Assembly (NCBI RefSeq): GCF_029223885.1
Contig: NZ_CP119409.1
Span: 1,328,001 to 1,392,000, forward strand
From: Pararhizobium gei
Lineage (GTDB): Bacteria > Pseudomonadota > Alphaproteobacteria > Rhizobiales > Rhizobiaceae
DNA length: 64,000 bases
Direction of reading: 5' to 3'
The notes under the pieces are model-generated. The model worked only from the letters and a program-made list of their open reading frames with translations. It made no database searches and was not told where the DNA came from. A program made the translations under genes and the position numbers. Below, piece after piece: positions 55,500-63,856 of the stretch; the stretch's first letter is position 1; each line of letters opens with the position of its first letter.

Positions 55500-56318
55500 T
55501 CAATCCTTGACGACGGAAATATCCGGCGCATCGACCGCCTTCATGCCGACGACATGATAGCCGCTGTCGGCGTGATGCACTTCACCGGTCACCGAGCGGG
55601 ACAGGTCGGACAGCATGTAGAGCCCGACATCGCCGACCTCCTCGATGGTGACGGTGCGACGCAGCGGTGCATTATATTCATTCCACTTGAGGATATAGCG
55701 GAAGTCGCCGATGCCGGAGGCTGCGAGGGTCTTGATCGGGCCGGCGGAAATCGCGTTGACGCGAATGTTTTTCGGACCGAGATCGACAGCCAGATATTTC
55801 ACGCTGGCCTCGAGCGCCGCCTTGGCAACGCCCATGACATTGTAGTTCGGCATGACCTTCTCGGCGCCGTAATAGGTCAGTGTCAGCATCGACCCGCCGT
55901 CGGTCATCAGCTTTTCGGCCCGGCGTGCGACGGAGGTGAAGGAATAGACGGAAATCTGCATCGTCTTTGTGAAATTGTCCGGCGAAGTATCAACGTAACG
56001 GCCGGTCAGTTCGTCCTTGTCGGAAAAGCCGATGGCATGGACGAGGAAGTCGATCTTGCCCCAGGTCTTTTCCAATGTCTCGAAAACAGCGTCGATCGTC
56101 GCCTCGTCACTCACATCGCAATGACCGGCAAGCAGTCCACCGACTTCGGCGACCAGCGGCTCGACCCTCTTTTTCAGAGCCTCGCCTTGATAGGTGAAGG
56201 CAATTTCCCCGCCTTGCGCGTGGATCGCCTTGGCGATTCCCCAAGCAATCGACCGGTTGTTCGCGACGCCCATGACAAGGCCTCGCTTACCTTTCATCAG
56301 ACCGGATGATTGTGACAT
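55500..56318 (-). CDS. fabI: Enoyl-ACP reductase, NADH
   Basis: A 272-residue short-chain reductase that completes each cycle of fatty acid elongation. FabI hallmarks are GLVMGVANNRSIAWGIAKAI (NADH site), FLVHAIGFSDKDELTGRYVD, the catalytic Tyr-Lys pair in YYGAEKVMPNYNVMGVAKAA, and RVNAISAGPIKTLAASGIGD. Its length fits FabI rather than FabL or FabV. The ATG at 56318 gives MSQSSGLMKGKRGLVMGV. It is the usual target of triclosan and diazaborine. Confidence 0.96.
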   Translation of the reverse strand: MSQSSGLMKGKRGLVMGVANNRSIAWGIAKAIHAQGGEIAFTYQGEALKKRVEPLVAEVGGLLAGHCDVSDEATIDAVFETLEKTWGKIDFLVHAIGFSDKDELTGRYVDTSPDNFTKTMQISVYSFTSVARRAEKLMTDGGSMLTLTYYGAEKVMPNYNVMGVAKAALEASVKYLAVDLGPKNIRVNAISAGPIKTLAASGIGDFRYILKWNEYNAPLRRTVTIEEVGDVGLYMLSDLSRSVTGEVHHADSGYHVVGMKAVDAPDISVVKD

Positions 56319-56539
56319 GACGTGCCCCCAATAGTGCCTGCATTCCCCTCGGCGCTTGCCGATTGGAAAATCTGCATCGTTAAACCTGCTAAGTCCGCGC
56401 CGCGTCTTGCGCGCGCCGGCCCGAATTTTGAGGAATGGCTATGACATAGCCGCCACAATGGTTCAAGCGCGGCAGGGATCAGGAACTGTTAGTTCCCGTA
56501 ACATTGGGTCAGCGTTTTCGGATGCTGTTGTGAGAAGCC

Positions 56540-57631
56540 CTATAAATAAAGGCCGTTGCGCAAATTGCGCATGAGATCCGTTACCTTTTCGTCCGGCTTG
56601 TCCCACAGCATCAGCCGCAGTTCCACCAGAAGGTCGCCACGGCCACCATCGGCTTTCGGTAAGCCCAGGCCTTCCAGCCGGATCACATGGTCCGATCCCG
56701 ACCATGCCGGAATGGTGATGGCGACGGGGCCGGTCAATCCCTCGACCGTCGTCTCGCAACCAAGCACCGCGTCCTGAATGTTGATCGGCAGGGTGGTCGC
56801 TACATCCGGTCCCTGCATGCGAAACGGGCCGTCCTGGGCGATGCGCACGGTCACCACCACATCGCCGCGCAGCATGCCGTTCAGCCGGTATCCCTGCTCC
56901 TTCAGCCGGATAACGCTGCCATTCACCGTTCCGGCGGGAAGGCCGACCTTGAGGATCTGACCGTCCGGCAGGGTGGCCGTCGCCTTCTCGCGCCGGAAAA
57001 TCTCTTCGACCGAGACATGAACCTCGCAGAAGATTTCAGGCACTTTCTCGACGGTCTTGTTCGCAGATCGCCTGATCCGGCGCACGATCGCCGAAACCAG
57101 TTCCGCTGCCGGGGCTGCTGCGCGCGGCAGGATTCCGAAGATCGCAGTCTTTTCCGCAGTCTCCGGTTTGGTTTCCACGTCGGTGTCCGTGGTCACGGGC
57201 TCTGCCGGTTCCGCCTTCGCCGTTTCCGGTTTTGGTTCGGTGCTGGAAGGCTTCGATGGCGCGGGCTGGCGCGCGCGCCTTGCTGGCTGCTGCGGTCTGG
57301 CGCGTCCGTCTGTGCCGAACAGCCGCGAAACCATCTCCTCGGCGGTTTCAGCATCCACGGTCTCGTCGTTCCCGGCCGGCTGGCTCTTCCGCTTCATCTC
57401 TTCCATGCGGCGCAATTCGGCTTCGCGGCGGGCATAGTCGTAGCGGTTGCGAAGCTTCGGATCCTTCAGGACTTCGTAGGCCCGTCCGGCCTCCGCAAAA
57501 CGCTGGCTGGCCTGCGGGTCATCGCGGTTCTGGTCGGGATGCACCGCTTTCGCAACCGCCCGCCAGGCAGCCTTGATCTCGTCCGGTCCGGCATTGCGTC
57601 TGACGCCGAGCACTGAATAGGGATCACGCAT
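56540..57631 (-). CDS. DnaJ-family protein, CbpA-like, without zinc finger
   Basis: A 363-residue co-chaperone. The J domain is N-terminal (RDPYSVLGVRRNAGPDEIKA, with the HPD motif in AVHPDQNRDD, residues about 1-70). A Pro/Ala/Glu-rich linker of about 110 residues follows, then the two beta-barrel client-binding domains (VHVSVEEIFRREKATATLPD, GDVVVTVRIAQDG, GRGDLLVELRLMLWDKP). The CxxCxGxG zinc domain is missing, so it belongs to type II (CbpA/DnaJ-like). The linker is longer than usual. I used the ATG at 57631; another ATG four codons upstream (57643) is equally open. Confidence 0.92.
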   Translation of the reverse strand: MRDPYSVLGVRRNAGPDEIKAAWRAVAKAVHPDQNRDDPQASQRFAEAGRAYEVLKDPKLRNRYDYARREAELRRMEEMKRKSQPAGNDETVDAETAEEMVSRLFGTDGRARPQQPARRARQPAPSKPSSTEPKPETAKAEPAEPVTTDTDVETKPETAEKTAIFGILPRAAAPAAELVSAIVRRIRRSANKTVEKVPEIFCEVHVSVEEIFRREKATATLPDGQILKVGLPAGTVNGSVIRLKEQGYRLNGMLRGDVVVTVRIAQDGPFRMQGPDVATTLPINIQDAVLGCETTVEGLTGPVAITIPAWSGSDHVIRLEGLGLPKADGGRGDLLVELRLMLWDKPDEKVTDLMRNLRNGLYL

Positions 57632-57848
57632 CCATGTCACCATCTTGAAGACCGGACCGCCTCCCGCGGTTCCTCCGGTCAGTTGTCGAAGGAAGAGCAG
57701 CCGAAGAGGGCTGGTTCTAATGGTTCCGATGATGAGAAGACGCTGCTTAAATATGCGTTATCCGCCGCGCCGAAACGGCCTGCGGAGGCGCGGCGTCAGC
57801 ATATTTTCGGGAGCTTGGTTAATGACGGATGGAGAATTGGCCGCCGTG

Positions 57849-58307
57849 TCAGCTGCGCGGCGCAAAACTGGTCATGGTCCACTGACCACCGCTGAGCAGG
57901 CAGGCTTTGCCGTCGAACTTGGCGATGCCCTGATAGGAATGGCGGGTGGTCGTGAAGCGCCGGCACGTCCTGCCATTAACCTGTTCCTCGGAAATCGCGC
58001 TGATGACGCCGGCGCTGCCCGATTGGGAATTTGCCCAGGGGATCGGGTTGCCGGACGTTTCAGCTATGTCGGCCGAGGAGACGGCATTGCGCACGGTTAC
58101 GGCGTCCGGATTTTCCTCCGCCGGGTTCACGCTCGGGATCGCGCCGGTTGCGATGCTCTTGTCGACAGTGTCCGGTTGCGCGAAATCCAGTCCTGAGCCC
58201 AGGCACCCCGAGAGGCTGGCGGTCAGCACAAACAGCGTCGCCACACGCCCGGCGCGGGATAAAGCCTTTGTCTCCTCGAACCATTTTGCTATGTCTTGCA
58301 ACGGCAT
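57849..58307 (-). CDS. Surface lipoprotein, RT0821/Lpp0805 family
   Basis: About 152 residues. The end of the signal region reads [12 protein letters not shown], a lipobox whose cysteine would be lipidated, so the protein probably sits in the outer membrane. The C-terminal part ([34 protein letters not shown]) fits the RT0821/Lpp0805 or 17-kDa surface antigen-like family. The start is uncertain: the ATG at 58307 makes a long N-terminal leader (35 residues before the cysteine), and a GTG closer to the lipobox is possible. It is divergent from pdxH. Confidence 0.75.
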   Translation of the reverse strand: MPLQDIAKWFEETKALSRAGRVATLFVLTASLSGCLGSGLDFAQPDTVDKSIATGAIPSVNPAEENPDAVTVRNAVSSADIAETSGNPIPWANSQSGSAGVISAISEEQVNGRTCRRFTTTRHSYQGIAKFDGKACLLSGGQWTMTSFAPRS

Positions 58308-58416
58308 ACCTGTCAGGCTCAAGAGAGCGGCTGCGATGTCCGGAGACGCATCAGCCGCTCCGTCGTTTTTCTCGGCAGGCGGGCCAGAACCCGTTCCGCA
58401 CGGCATTGGAATCAAT

Positions 58417-59037
58417 ATGACCGACACTGGGTTAACAACTGGTGACTTCACGCAAGAGAATGAGCCTTTTTCCCTTTTTGGGGCATGGCTGAAGGAGGCG
58501 CAGACATCGGAGTTGAACGACCCCAACGCCGTTGCCCTGGCGACCGTGGATGGCGACGGCCTTCCCGATGTGCGGATGGTTCTGCTGAAGGATTTCGATC
58601 AGCGCGGCTTCGTCTTCTATACCAATTTCGAGAGCCAGAAAGGCCGTGAAATTCTCGCCAACAGCAAGGCCGCCATGTGCTTTCACTGGAAGAGCCTGCG
58701 TCGTCAGGTGCGGGTCCGGGGACCTGTCGAAATTGTCAGCGACGCGGAAGCGGACGAATATTACAAGACCCGCCCGCGTGGCAGCCGCATCGGCGCCTGG
58801 GCGTCCAAGCAATCCCGGCCGCTCGAAAGCCGGTTCGCTCTGGAAAAGGCCGTCGCCGAGTATACAGCCCGCTATGCCATCGGCGACATCCCGCGTCCCC
58901 TCCACTGGTCCGGCTTCCGGATCATGCCAACCTCGATCGAATTCTGGAAGGACGGGGCCTTCCGCCTGCACGACCGCATCCAGTTCAGCCGGGATGCACC
59001 GCAGGGTGATTGGGGCAAGATCAGGATGTATCCCTAA
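58417..59037 (+). CDS. pdxH: Pyridoxamine 5'-phosphate oxidase
   Basis: A 206-residue FMN enzyme that makes pyridoxal 5'-phosphate from pyridoxine or pyridoxamine phosphate. The signature blocks are [40 protein letters not shown] with [34 protein letters not shown], and the C-terminal [11 protein letters not shown] with WGKIRMYP. It has the usual length. I chose the ATG at 58417 with a GGAA ribosome binding site; the frame is open for 157 codons upstream, antisense to the divergent lipoprotein. The next gene is convergent and only eight bases away. Confidence 0.96.
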   Translation: MTDTGLTTGDFTQENEPFSLFGAWLKEAQTSELNDPNAVALATVDGDGLPDVRMVLLKDFDQRGFVFYTNFESQKGREILANSKAAMCFHWKSLRRQVRVRGPVEIVSDAEADEYYKTRPRGSRIGAWASKQSRPLESRFALEKAVAEYTARYAIGDIPRPLHWSGFRIMPTSIEFWKDGAFRLHDRIQFSRDAPQGDWGKIRMYP

Positions 59038-59045
59038 GAGCAGGT

Positions 59046-60107
59046 TCAGCCACGTCCCATCAGTTTGAAGGGAATGCCGGACGCCAGTGCGCCGACATAG
59101 GCAGCCTTCTGGAAGTGGCCATTGAGAGAAATGCGCGGCAGGGCCGCGAGATCCTGACTGCTCGACAGGGTGCCGGGCTGCGTCGTCACGGCGGCGGTAA
59201 AGCCCAGATCGCGTGCGAGCCGGTATTCCCTGGGCGAGACGGAAACCGTGTCCCCGTAAGGATAAGCGAAGGTTGACGGTCGCCTGCCGGTGATGGCCTC
59301 GACGCGTTGCGCCGATCTGTCCATTTCCGAGCGGGCGGCTCCATCGGTCAGGCGCGCCAGGGCCCGGTGGGTGATCGTGTGAGCGCCAAGGCTGGCGAGG
59401 GGGTTTTCGATGAGTGTTTTGAGGCCGGCTTCGTCCATGACAAGATCCGCCGTCATGCGGATGCAGTCGAGCCCGCACAGTTCCGCCGCATGTCTCAACC
59501 GGCCGATCGCCGCAGCCTCGTCAATTGCATGGGTGAAGGCGGCAATCCGGTCGAAGGCCGTCTGTTTCTGGTCCTGTGTCCGGGCAGGCAGTGTCTCAAG
59601 GCTGTTATCGAAGCGATATTTCAGGCTTGTGTTCCGCTCCAGCAGGTCGGCAAGAACCTCCCACCACAGAATATCAGTACGATCGACAAAGCCACCCGTA
59701 ACAAACACGGTGAACGGGACGCCATGCTTGAAGAAGATAGGTGCCGCATGATCAAGATTGTTGCGGTACCCATCGTCCAGCGTAAAAACCGCTGCCGGGC
59801 GGGGATCGTTCGATGCGAGATGCGCCGGAAGGGCGTCGAGTGCCAGAAAGATGTAGCCGCAGCGCTTCAGTTGCACGATAGCGGTTTCGAGAAAGCCGGG
59901 CGTGATTTCGAGATGCGCGTTCGGTTCAAAGACACGCTTTGCCTTCGGGCGAACATGATGCAAGGTAAAAATAGCCCCGCGTCCACGCGCACTGCCCATC
60001 AGGCCAGCCAATCCGGCAAGCCGCGCAGCTTCGAGCCCTCCGGTTATGACAGCGCGTTTCGCTAATTTTCGAAGCAGGGTGTTCAACGATCCATCGCTCT
60101 CGTTCAT
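59046..60107 (-). CDS. Polysaccharide deacetylase family protein
   Basis: A 353-residue NodB-fold hydrolase. The metal and catalytic motif is FTLDDGYRNN (TLDDG in place of TFDDG), the His pair appears in LGAHTITHRALARL, and RRPSTFAYPYGDTVSVSP is the usual third motif. There is no clear signal peptide. Members remove N-acetyl groups from polysaccharides such as chitin oligomers, peptidoglycan or exopolysaccharide; the substrate here is unknown. The ATG at 60107 begins MNESDGSLNTLLRKLAKR. It is convergent with pdxH. Confidence 0.88.
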   Translation of the reverse strand: MNESDGSLNTLLRKLAKRAVITGGLEAARLAGLAGLMGSARGRGAIFTLHHVRPKAKRVFEPNAHLEITPGFLETAIVQLKRCGYIFLALDALPAHLASNDPRPAAVFTLDDGYRNNLDHAAPIFFKHGVPFTVFVTGGFVDRTDILWWEVLADLLERNTSLKYRFDNSLETLPARTQDQKQTAFDRIAAFTHAIDEAAAIGRLRHAAELCGLDCIRMTADLVMDEAGLKTLIENPLASLGAHTITHRALARLTDGAARSEMDRSAQRVEAITGRRPSTFAYPYGDTVSVSPREYRLARDLGFTAAVTTQPGTLSSSQDLAALPRISLNGHFQKAAYVGALASGIPFKLMGRG

Positions 60108-60176
60108 CTGATGGACCGGATTTTACCCGTCGCGGATTAACGCAGCCTGAACCGGACCATGATGCGGGAAGCACGC

Positions 60177-60207
60177 AAAAAGGCGGACCGCATCCGATCC
60201 GCCTTTT
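60177..60207 (-). terminator. Intrinsic terminator of the membrane-protein operon
   Basis: AAAAGGCGGA (60178-60187) pairs perfectly with TCCGCCTTTT (60198-60207) around a ten-base loop. The tracts make it usable on both strands, but the leftward operon ending at 60227 is the natural client. Confidence 0.88.
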
Positions 60208-60226
60208 CAATCTCGTTTATCTGCAC

Positions 60227-61132
60227 TCAGCGTGCGGTATAGACACCGTCGATATCGTCTCGCTGGCGGCCACCGAGAGCTGCGCCCACGCCGGCGACAA
60301 ATGCCCCGATCAGCAGGGAGAGAGCACCGAGCAGAGCGGCCGTAGCGCTTGCCTGGCGCGCCGTGTCCGCTGCTTCCTGAGCCGCGACCTTCGCATCTTC
60401 GATGCTCTTCAGCACTTGATCGACGCGAGCATTGGCATCGGCTTCCGAAAGGCCGGTACGGGAGGCCACGACCTGCGCCAGATAGGTTCGGTCTGCTTCC
60501 GGCATCTCGCCGCGGGCAGCGCTGTTAAGCAGGATGCGCGATACCTGACCAGCCGTTTCGTCCACTGTCTGAGCGCCTGTCCCGGCCGGTGTCGCCGGAT
60601 TGGCAGGGCGTAGCAGGTTATCGACGAAGTAGGACGTCGCACTGCTCGCAGCGTCCGAATTGCTGGCCGCTGCAGCGCCGGCCGCAGTTGCGCCGGCTGC
60701 GATTGTCGTGGTGGCCTGAACGCCTGTGCTGAGGACCGACGATAGAACCGAGCCCAGCGAGCCGGCGACAATCAGTGTTGCCACTGCCCATGCCAGAAGC
60801 CCATGCGCCGTATCGCGGAAAAACACCTCGTCGGCAGGAACCCCGCTCCATTTGGTCCGCAGCCGGCCGGCAACGTAACCGCCAAGGCCCGAGGACAGCC
60901 ACTGCACTATGACAAGCCAGATGGCGCCCGTTACAGCGAAGGTGGTAAGGGATGCGCCTTCCGAGGACCAGGGCGAAACCATCGTCAACCCGAAGCCCGA
61001 GCCGAGAAGCATCAGAACCAGCGTAGCCGCAGAGGCCGCCGCCGCGCCGGCAAAGATCGCGCCCCAGCTGACGGCGGAGTCCGAGGATTCCGTCGTGGAC
61101 GCGATCGCGGCAGTCGAAACCGGTATTGCCAT
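60227..61132 (-). CDS. Hypothetical inner-membrane protein, probable stress operon
   Basis: A 301-residue membrane protein of a rhizobial type I cannot name. Membrane segments are near residues 20-45 (WGAIFAGAAAASAATLVLML), 65-85 (FAVTGAIWLVIVQWL), 108-128 (LLAWAVATLIVAGSLGSVLS) and 275-295 (LLGALSLLIGAFVAGVGAAL). Between them is a soluble region with an EADANARVDQVLKSIEDAK helix. The ATG at 61132 has an AGGTGA ribosome binding site. A 25-residue membrane protein lies eight bases upstream, and a probable EcfG promoter precedes that, so the two likely form a general-stress operon. A strong terminator follows. Confidence 0.8.
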   Translation of the reverse strand: MAIPVSTAAIASTTESSDSAVSWGAIFAGAAAASAATLVLMLLGSGFGLTMVSPWSSEGASLTTFAVTGAIWLVIVQWLSSGLGGYVAGRLRTKWSGVPADEVFFRDTAHGLLAWAVATLIVAGSLGSVLSSVLSTGVQATTTIAAGATAAGAAAASNSDAASSATSYFVDNLLRPANPATPAGTGAQTVDETAGQVSRILLNSAARGEMPEADRTYLAQVVASRTGLSEADANARVDQVLKSIEDAKVAAQEAADTARQASATAALLGALSLLIGAFVAGVGAALGGRQRDDIDGVYTAR

Positions 61133-61140
61133 CACGTCAC

Positions 61141-61218
61141 CTATCGGAAGAAGAGTGCGAGAAGGATGATGATCGGGATCGGTATTCCCAGCATCCAAAG
61201 CAGAATTCCACGTCCCAT
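61141..61218 (-). CDS. Very small hydrophobic membrane protein, 25 residues
   Basis: A 26-codon frame starting MGRGILLWMLGIPIPIII and ending in LFFR. It is one membrane helix with a Pro-containing turn and a terminal Arg. An excellent ribosome binding site (AGGAGAG) lies seven bases before the ATG at 61218. Similar one-helix proteins are known to me from other proteobacteria, role unknown. The 301-residue membrane protein gene starts eight bases after the stop. A GGAAC-type stress promoter lies about 60 bases upstream. Confidence 0.75.
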   Translation of the reverse strand: MGRGILLWMLGIPIPIIILLALFFR

Positions 61219-61279
61219 AATGTCTCTCCTTGTTTTGAACAGACCGCGTTTTCAAATGCTTATGCGGTATGTGCCCAAT

Positions 61280-61304
61280 AACTCGGGTCGTTGACTTTGG
61301 TTCC
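61280..61304 (-). promoter_or_regulatory. EcfG/RpoE2-type promoter
   Basis: On the minus strand GGAAC (61304-61300) is followed after 16 bases by AGTT (61283-61280), fitting GGAAC-N18-TT. It lies about 60 bases upstream of the 25-residue protein gene. Confidence 0.5.
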
Positions 61305-61390
61305 ACGGGGGGCGCAGTCGTCGCGCGGATTTCGCTGGCATGCGGAGAGGAAGCGGCAGGTGCAATCGCGCCGCGCCCTGTAACGGAAAC

Positions 61391-62806
61391 TCAGGCCTGC
61401 GTGCCGCCGACGGTCATGTCGTTCATGCGCAGATGCGGCTGGCCAACGCCGACCGGCACCCACTGTCCGCCCTTGCCGCAATTGCCCATGCCCGTGTCGA
61501 GCTTCATGTCGTTGCCGATCATGGTAATGCGCTGCATGGCATCCGGGCCGTTGCCGATCAGCATGGCGCCCTTGACCGGGGCGCCAACCTTCCCATTCTC
61601 GATCAGATAAGCCTCGGTGCAGCCGAAGACGAACTTGCCGGAGGTAATGTCCACCTGACCGCCGCCGAAGGAAACGGCGTAGATGCCCTTCTTGACGGAG
61701 GCGACGATCTCCTCGGGTGTCTTGTCGCCGGACAGCATATAGGTATTGGTCATGCGCGGCATCGGCACATGCGCATAGGACTGGCGGCGGCCGTTGCCGG
61801 TAGCGGTCATGCCCATCAGCCGGGCATTCTGCCGATCCTGCATGTAGCCGACCAGTTTGCCGTCGTCGATCAGCACATTATAGGCCGATGGCGTTCCCTC
61901 GTCGTCGATGGTCAGCGATCCGCGACGGGCCTCGATGGTTCCATCGTCAACAACGGTCACGCCCCTGGCTGCCACCTGGCTGCCCAGAAGCCCGGCAAAG
62001 GCCGATGTCTTCTTTCGGTTGAAATCACCCTCGAGACCGTGGCCGACCGCTTCGTGCAGCATGACGCCGGGCCAGCCCGATGACAGGACGACATCCATCG
62101 TTCCTGCCGGCGCATCGATTGCCGTCAGGTTGACAAGCGCCTGCCTAAGGGCCTCGTCGGCGCCACTCTGCCAGGTGCCGGTGGCGAGGAAATCGCCAAA
62201 TCCCCTGCGGCCGCCGACGCCGTAGGAGCCGGACTCCTGCCGGTCGCCCTCGCCGACGACGACGGATATGTTGAGACGCGTCATCGGCCGGATGTCGTGC
62301 ATGCGTTCGCCGTCGGCGCGCAGGATGTCGATCACCTGCCAACTCGCCGCGATCGAGGCAGTGACCTGCCGGACTTTCGGATCTTTGGCGCGCAGATAGG
62401 CGTCGATCTCCGCAAGCAGCGCGACCTTGGCCTCGAAGCTCGGCTCGCCGATCGGGTTTTCGTCTCCGTAGAGGCGTCTGTTGGTCCGCTGCGGAGCCGC
62501 CGCATAAGTGCCGGAATAGCCGCGGGTGACGGCGCCCACCGCATCGGCGGCGCGCTTCAGTGCCGACAGCGACAGATCGCCCGAATGCGCATAGCCGACG
62601 GCTTCACCCGCCACGGCGCGCAGGCCAAAACCCTGGTCCGTATTGAAGCTGCCGCCCTTGAGACGGCCATTGTCGAAGGACAGGGTTTCAGACTGGCTGT
62701 GCTCGATGAACAACTCGCCGTCGTCGGCGCCCGAGAGGGTTTGCGCAAGCACTGCGCGAACCGCGGCTTCGTCACTGTCGAACAGGTTGATGAGATCGGT
62801 GTTCAT
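61391..62806 (-). CDS. tldD: Metalloprotease TldD
   Basis: A 471-residue TldD subunit. The metal-binding motif HEAVGHGLEGD (HExxxH type) is present, followed by RKKTSAFAGLLGSQVAARGV, the block DDEGTPSAYNVLIDDGKLVG and RMTNTYMLSGD. With PmbA/TldE it forms a heterodimeric protease that cleaves unfolded peptides and matures modified peptides such as microcin B17. The ATG at 62806 has a GGAG ribosome binding site. The partner gene is not in the window. Confidence 0.96.
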   Translation of the reverse strand: MNTDLINLFDSDEAAVRAVLAQTLSGADDGELFIEHSQSETLSFDNGRLKGGSFNTDQGFGLRAVAGEAVGYAHSGDLSLSALKRAADAVGAVTRGYSGTYAAAPQRTNRRLYGDENPIGEPSFEAKVALLAEIDAYLRAKDPKVRQVTASIAASWQVIDILRADGERMHDIRPMTRLNISVVVGEGDRQESGSYGVGGRRGFGDFLATGTWQSGADEALRQALVNLTAIDAPAGTMDVVLSSGWPGVMLHEAVGHGLEGDFNRKKTSAFAGLLGSQVAARGVTVVDDGTIEARRGSLTIDDEGTPSAYNVLIDDGKLVGYMQDRQNARLMGMTATGNGRRQSYAHVPMPRMTNTYMLSGDKTPEEIVASVKKGIYAVSFGGGQVDITSGKFVFGCTEAYLIENGKVGAPVKGAMLIGNGPDAMQRITMIGNDMKLDTGMGNCGKGGQWVPVGVGQPHLRMNDMTVGGTQA

Positions 62807-62905
62807 GGACGAAGCTCCTCGATTTTCGGCACGCACCCTATTTAGGTGTGGAGGAGGGAGGGGGCAAGCGCATGCGAATATAACCCTTGGCAACGCGCCG
62901 GGAGA

Positions 62906-63445
62906 TCAGGGCAGCGCGTCATATCCGTCGCCGAAGCCCTTCAGGTCCACGGGAATGCCGATGCCCTCTTCCGGCGATTGGAAGACGATGAAGGTTGCAG
63001 TCCCGCCGCTGCGGAAGGTCTTCAGGAGTTCGTCCTCCAGGACGACCTCGGCATAGCAGCCGTCGGAGAAACAACGCACGAAATAGGCGCGCCCGATGTC
63101 CTTGCCATCGACATTGAGGCCAAGACCGTTTGGCAGAAGCACACCGAGCGGCGCCAGCACGCGTAGGATCTTTGCCTTGCGGTCGGCTGTCTTCAGGACG
63201 ACGACGGAAAGACCCACTTCCGGACGGTCCTCGGCAATGACGTTCTGCATCAGGGCGCATTGCTCGGCGGTTGCTCCCGCTGGCTGGTCGCAGACGATCG
63301 ACCATGCCCCGTGATTGGACTTGACGGTGCCAGGAGTTCCCGACTGCTGGGCTCCGGGCTGCTGGGCCGCCGCCTCGAAAGAAAAAAGAGCGGCAGCTAG
63401 GCCGAATGCCGCAACCGGCAACCGGGAAAGAAGGGACACGCCCAT
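62906..63445 (-). CDS. Invasion-associated locus B (IalB) family protein
   Basis: A 179-residue exported protein. The signal peptide is near residues 1-27 (SRLPVAAFGLAAALFSFEAA). The IalB fold shows NHGAWSIVCDQPAGATAEQC, ALMQNVIAED, LGVLLPNGLGLNVDGKDIGR and YFVRCFSDGCYAEVVLEDEL, with four cysteines that may form disulfides. IalB aids erythrocyte invasion in Bartonella, but free-living relatives have no known role. The ATG at 63445 has a GAGG ribosome binding site. It is divergent from coxB, an arrangement common in rhizobia. Confidence 0.9.
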   Translation of the reverse strand: MGVSLLSRLPVAAFGLAAALFSFEAAAQQPGAQQSGTPGTVKSNHGAWSIVCDQPAGATAEQCALMQNVIAEDRPEVGLSVVVLKTADRKAKILRVLAPLGVLLPNGLGLNVDGKDIGRAYFVRCFSDGCYAEVVLEDELLKTFRSGGTATFIVFQSPEEGIGIPVDLKGFGDGYDALP

Positions 63446-63856
63446 GTAAACCTCAAACTTGAGAATCAGTCGGCTATTCTTGAAGTGCGCACACGTAAAT
63501 GAAAAGCCCTGCGCCGTACATTCCAGTCCGTTGTGGCGGAAATGGGGCTTTGCAGCCGGGAACGCCGGACAAACAGCATGCATTGCCCTCCACGGCATGC
63601 CGACATGGCGCGGCGGCCAACTTCCATGGTATGGTTTCGCCGAGGAGATGGAGTTGCAGGTTTCAGCCGTATCTGACGTCCTCGCGGCATGTGATTTCAA
63701 TGAGCATGTGCGAAAAGCATCATTTGCGCAAAAATGCCGCATCCGCTCGAATGGACAGATGTTGCGGCGCTCGTCAAACTGTGGTTTGAAGCGCTTCTGT
63801 ATAGCAGGGATTCTGCGTTCGGTTTGATCCAGATCAAGCGCCCAGGGAGACACATT
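63446..63856. other. Divergent regulatory region between ialB and coxB
   Basis: 411 bases with no convincing gene; a 122-codon frame on the plus strand lacks codon bias and a ribosome binding site. Near its right end lies a perfect FNR/FixK box (63824-63837). The promoters of ialB and of the cytochrome oxidase operon should both be here. Confidence 0.5.
63824..63837. promoter_or_regulatory. FNR/FixK binding site upstream of coxB
   Basis: TTGATCCAGATCAA is a perfect match to the FNR/FixK consensus TTGAT-N4-ATCAA. It ends 19 bases before the coxB start, so it lies at or after the likely transcription start, which would favour repression under low oxygen. Confidence 0.7.

Noticed and set aside
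56482-56496. GGAACT-GTT-AGTTCC palindrome downstream of the DnaJ-family gene
   Set aside because: Too short and without a T tract for a terminator; spacing does not fit a stress promoter.
63459-63827. 122-codon plus-strand frame between ialB and coxB
   Set aside because: No ribosome binding site, no codon bias, no recognisable motif; better explained as regulatory DNA.
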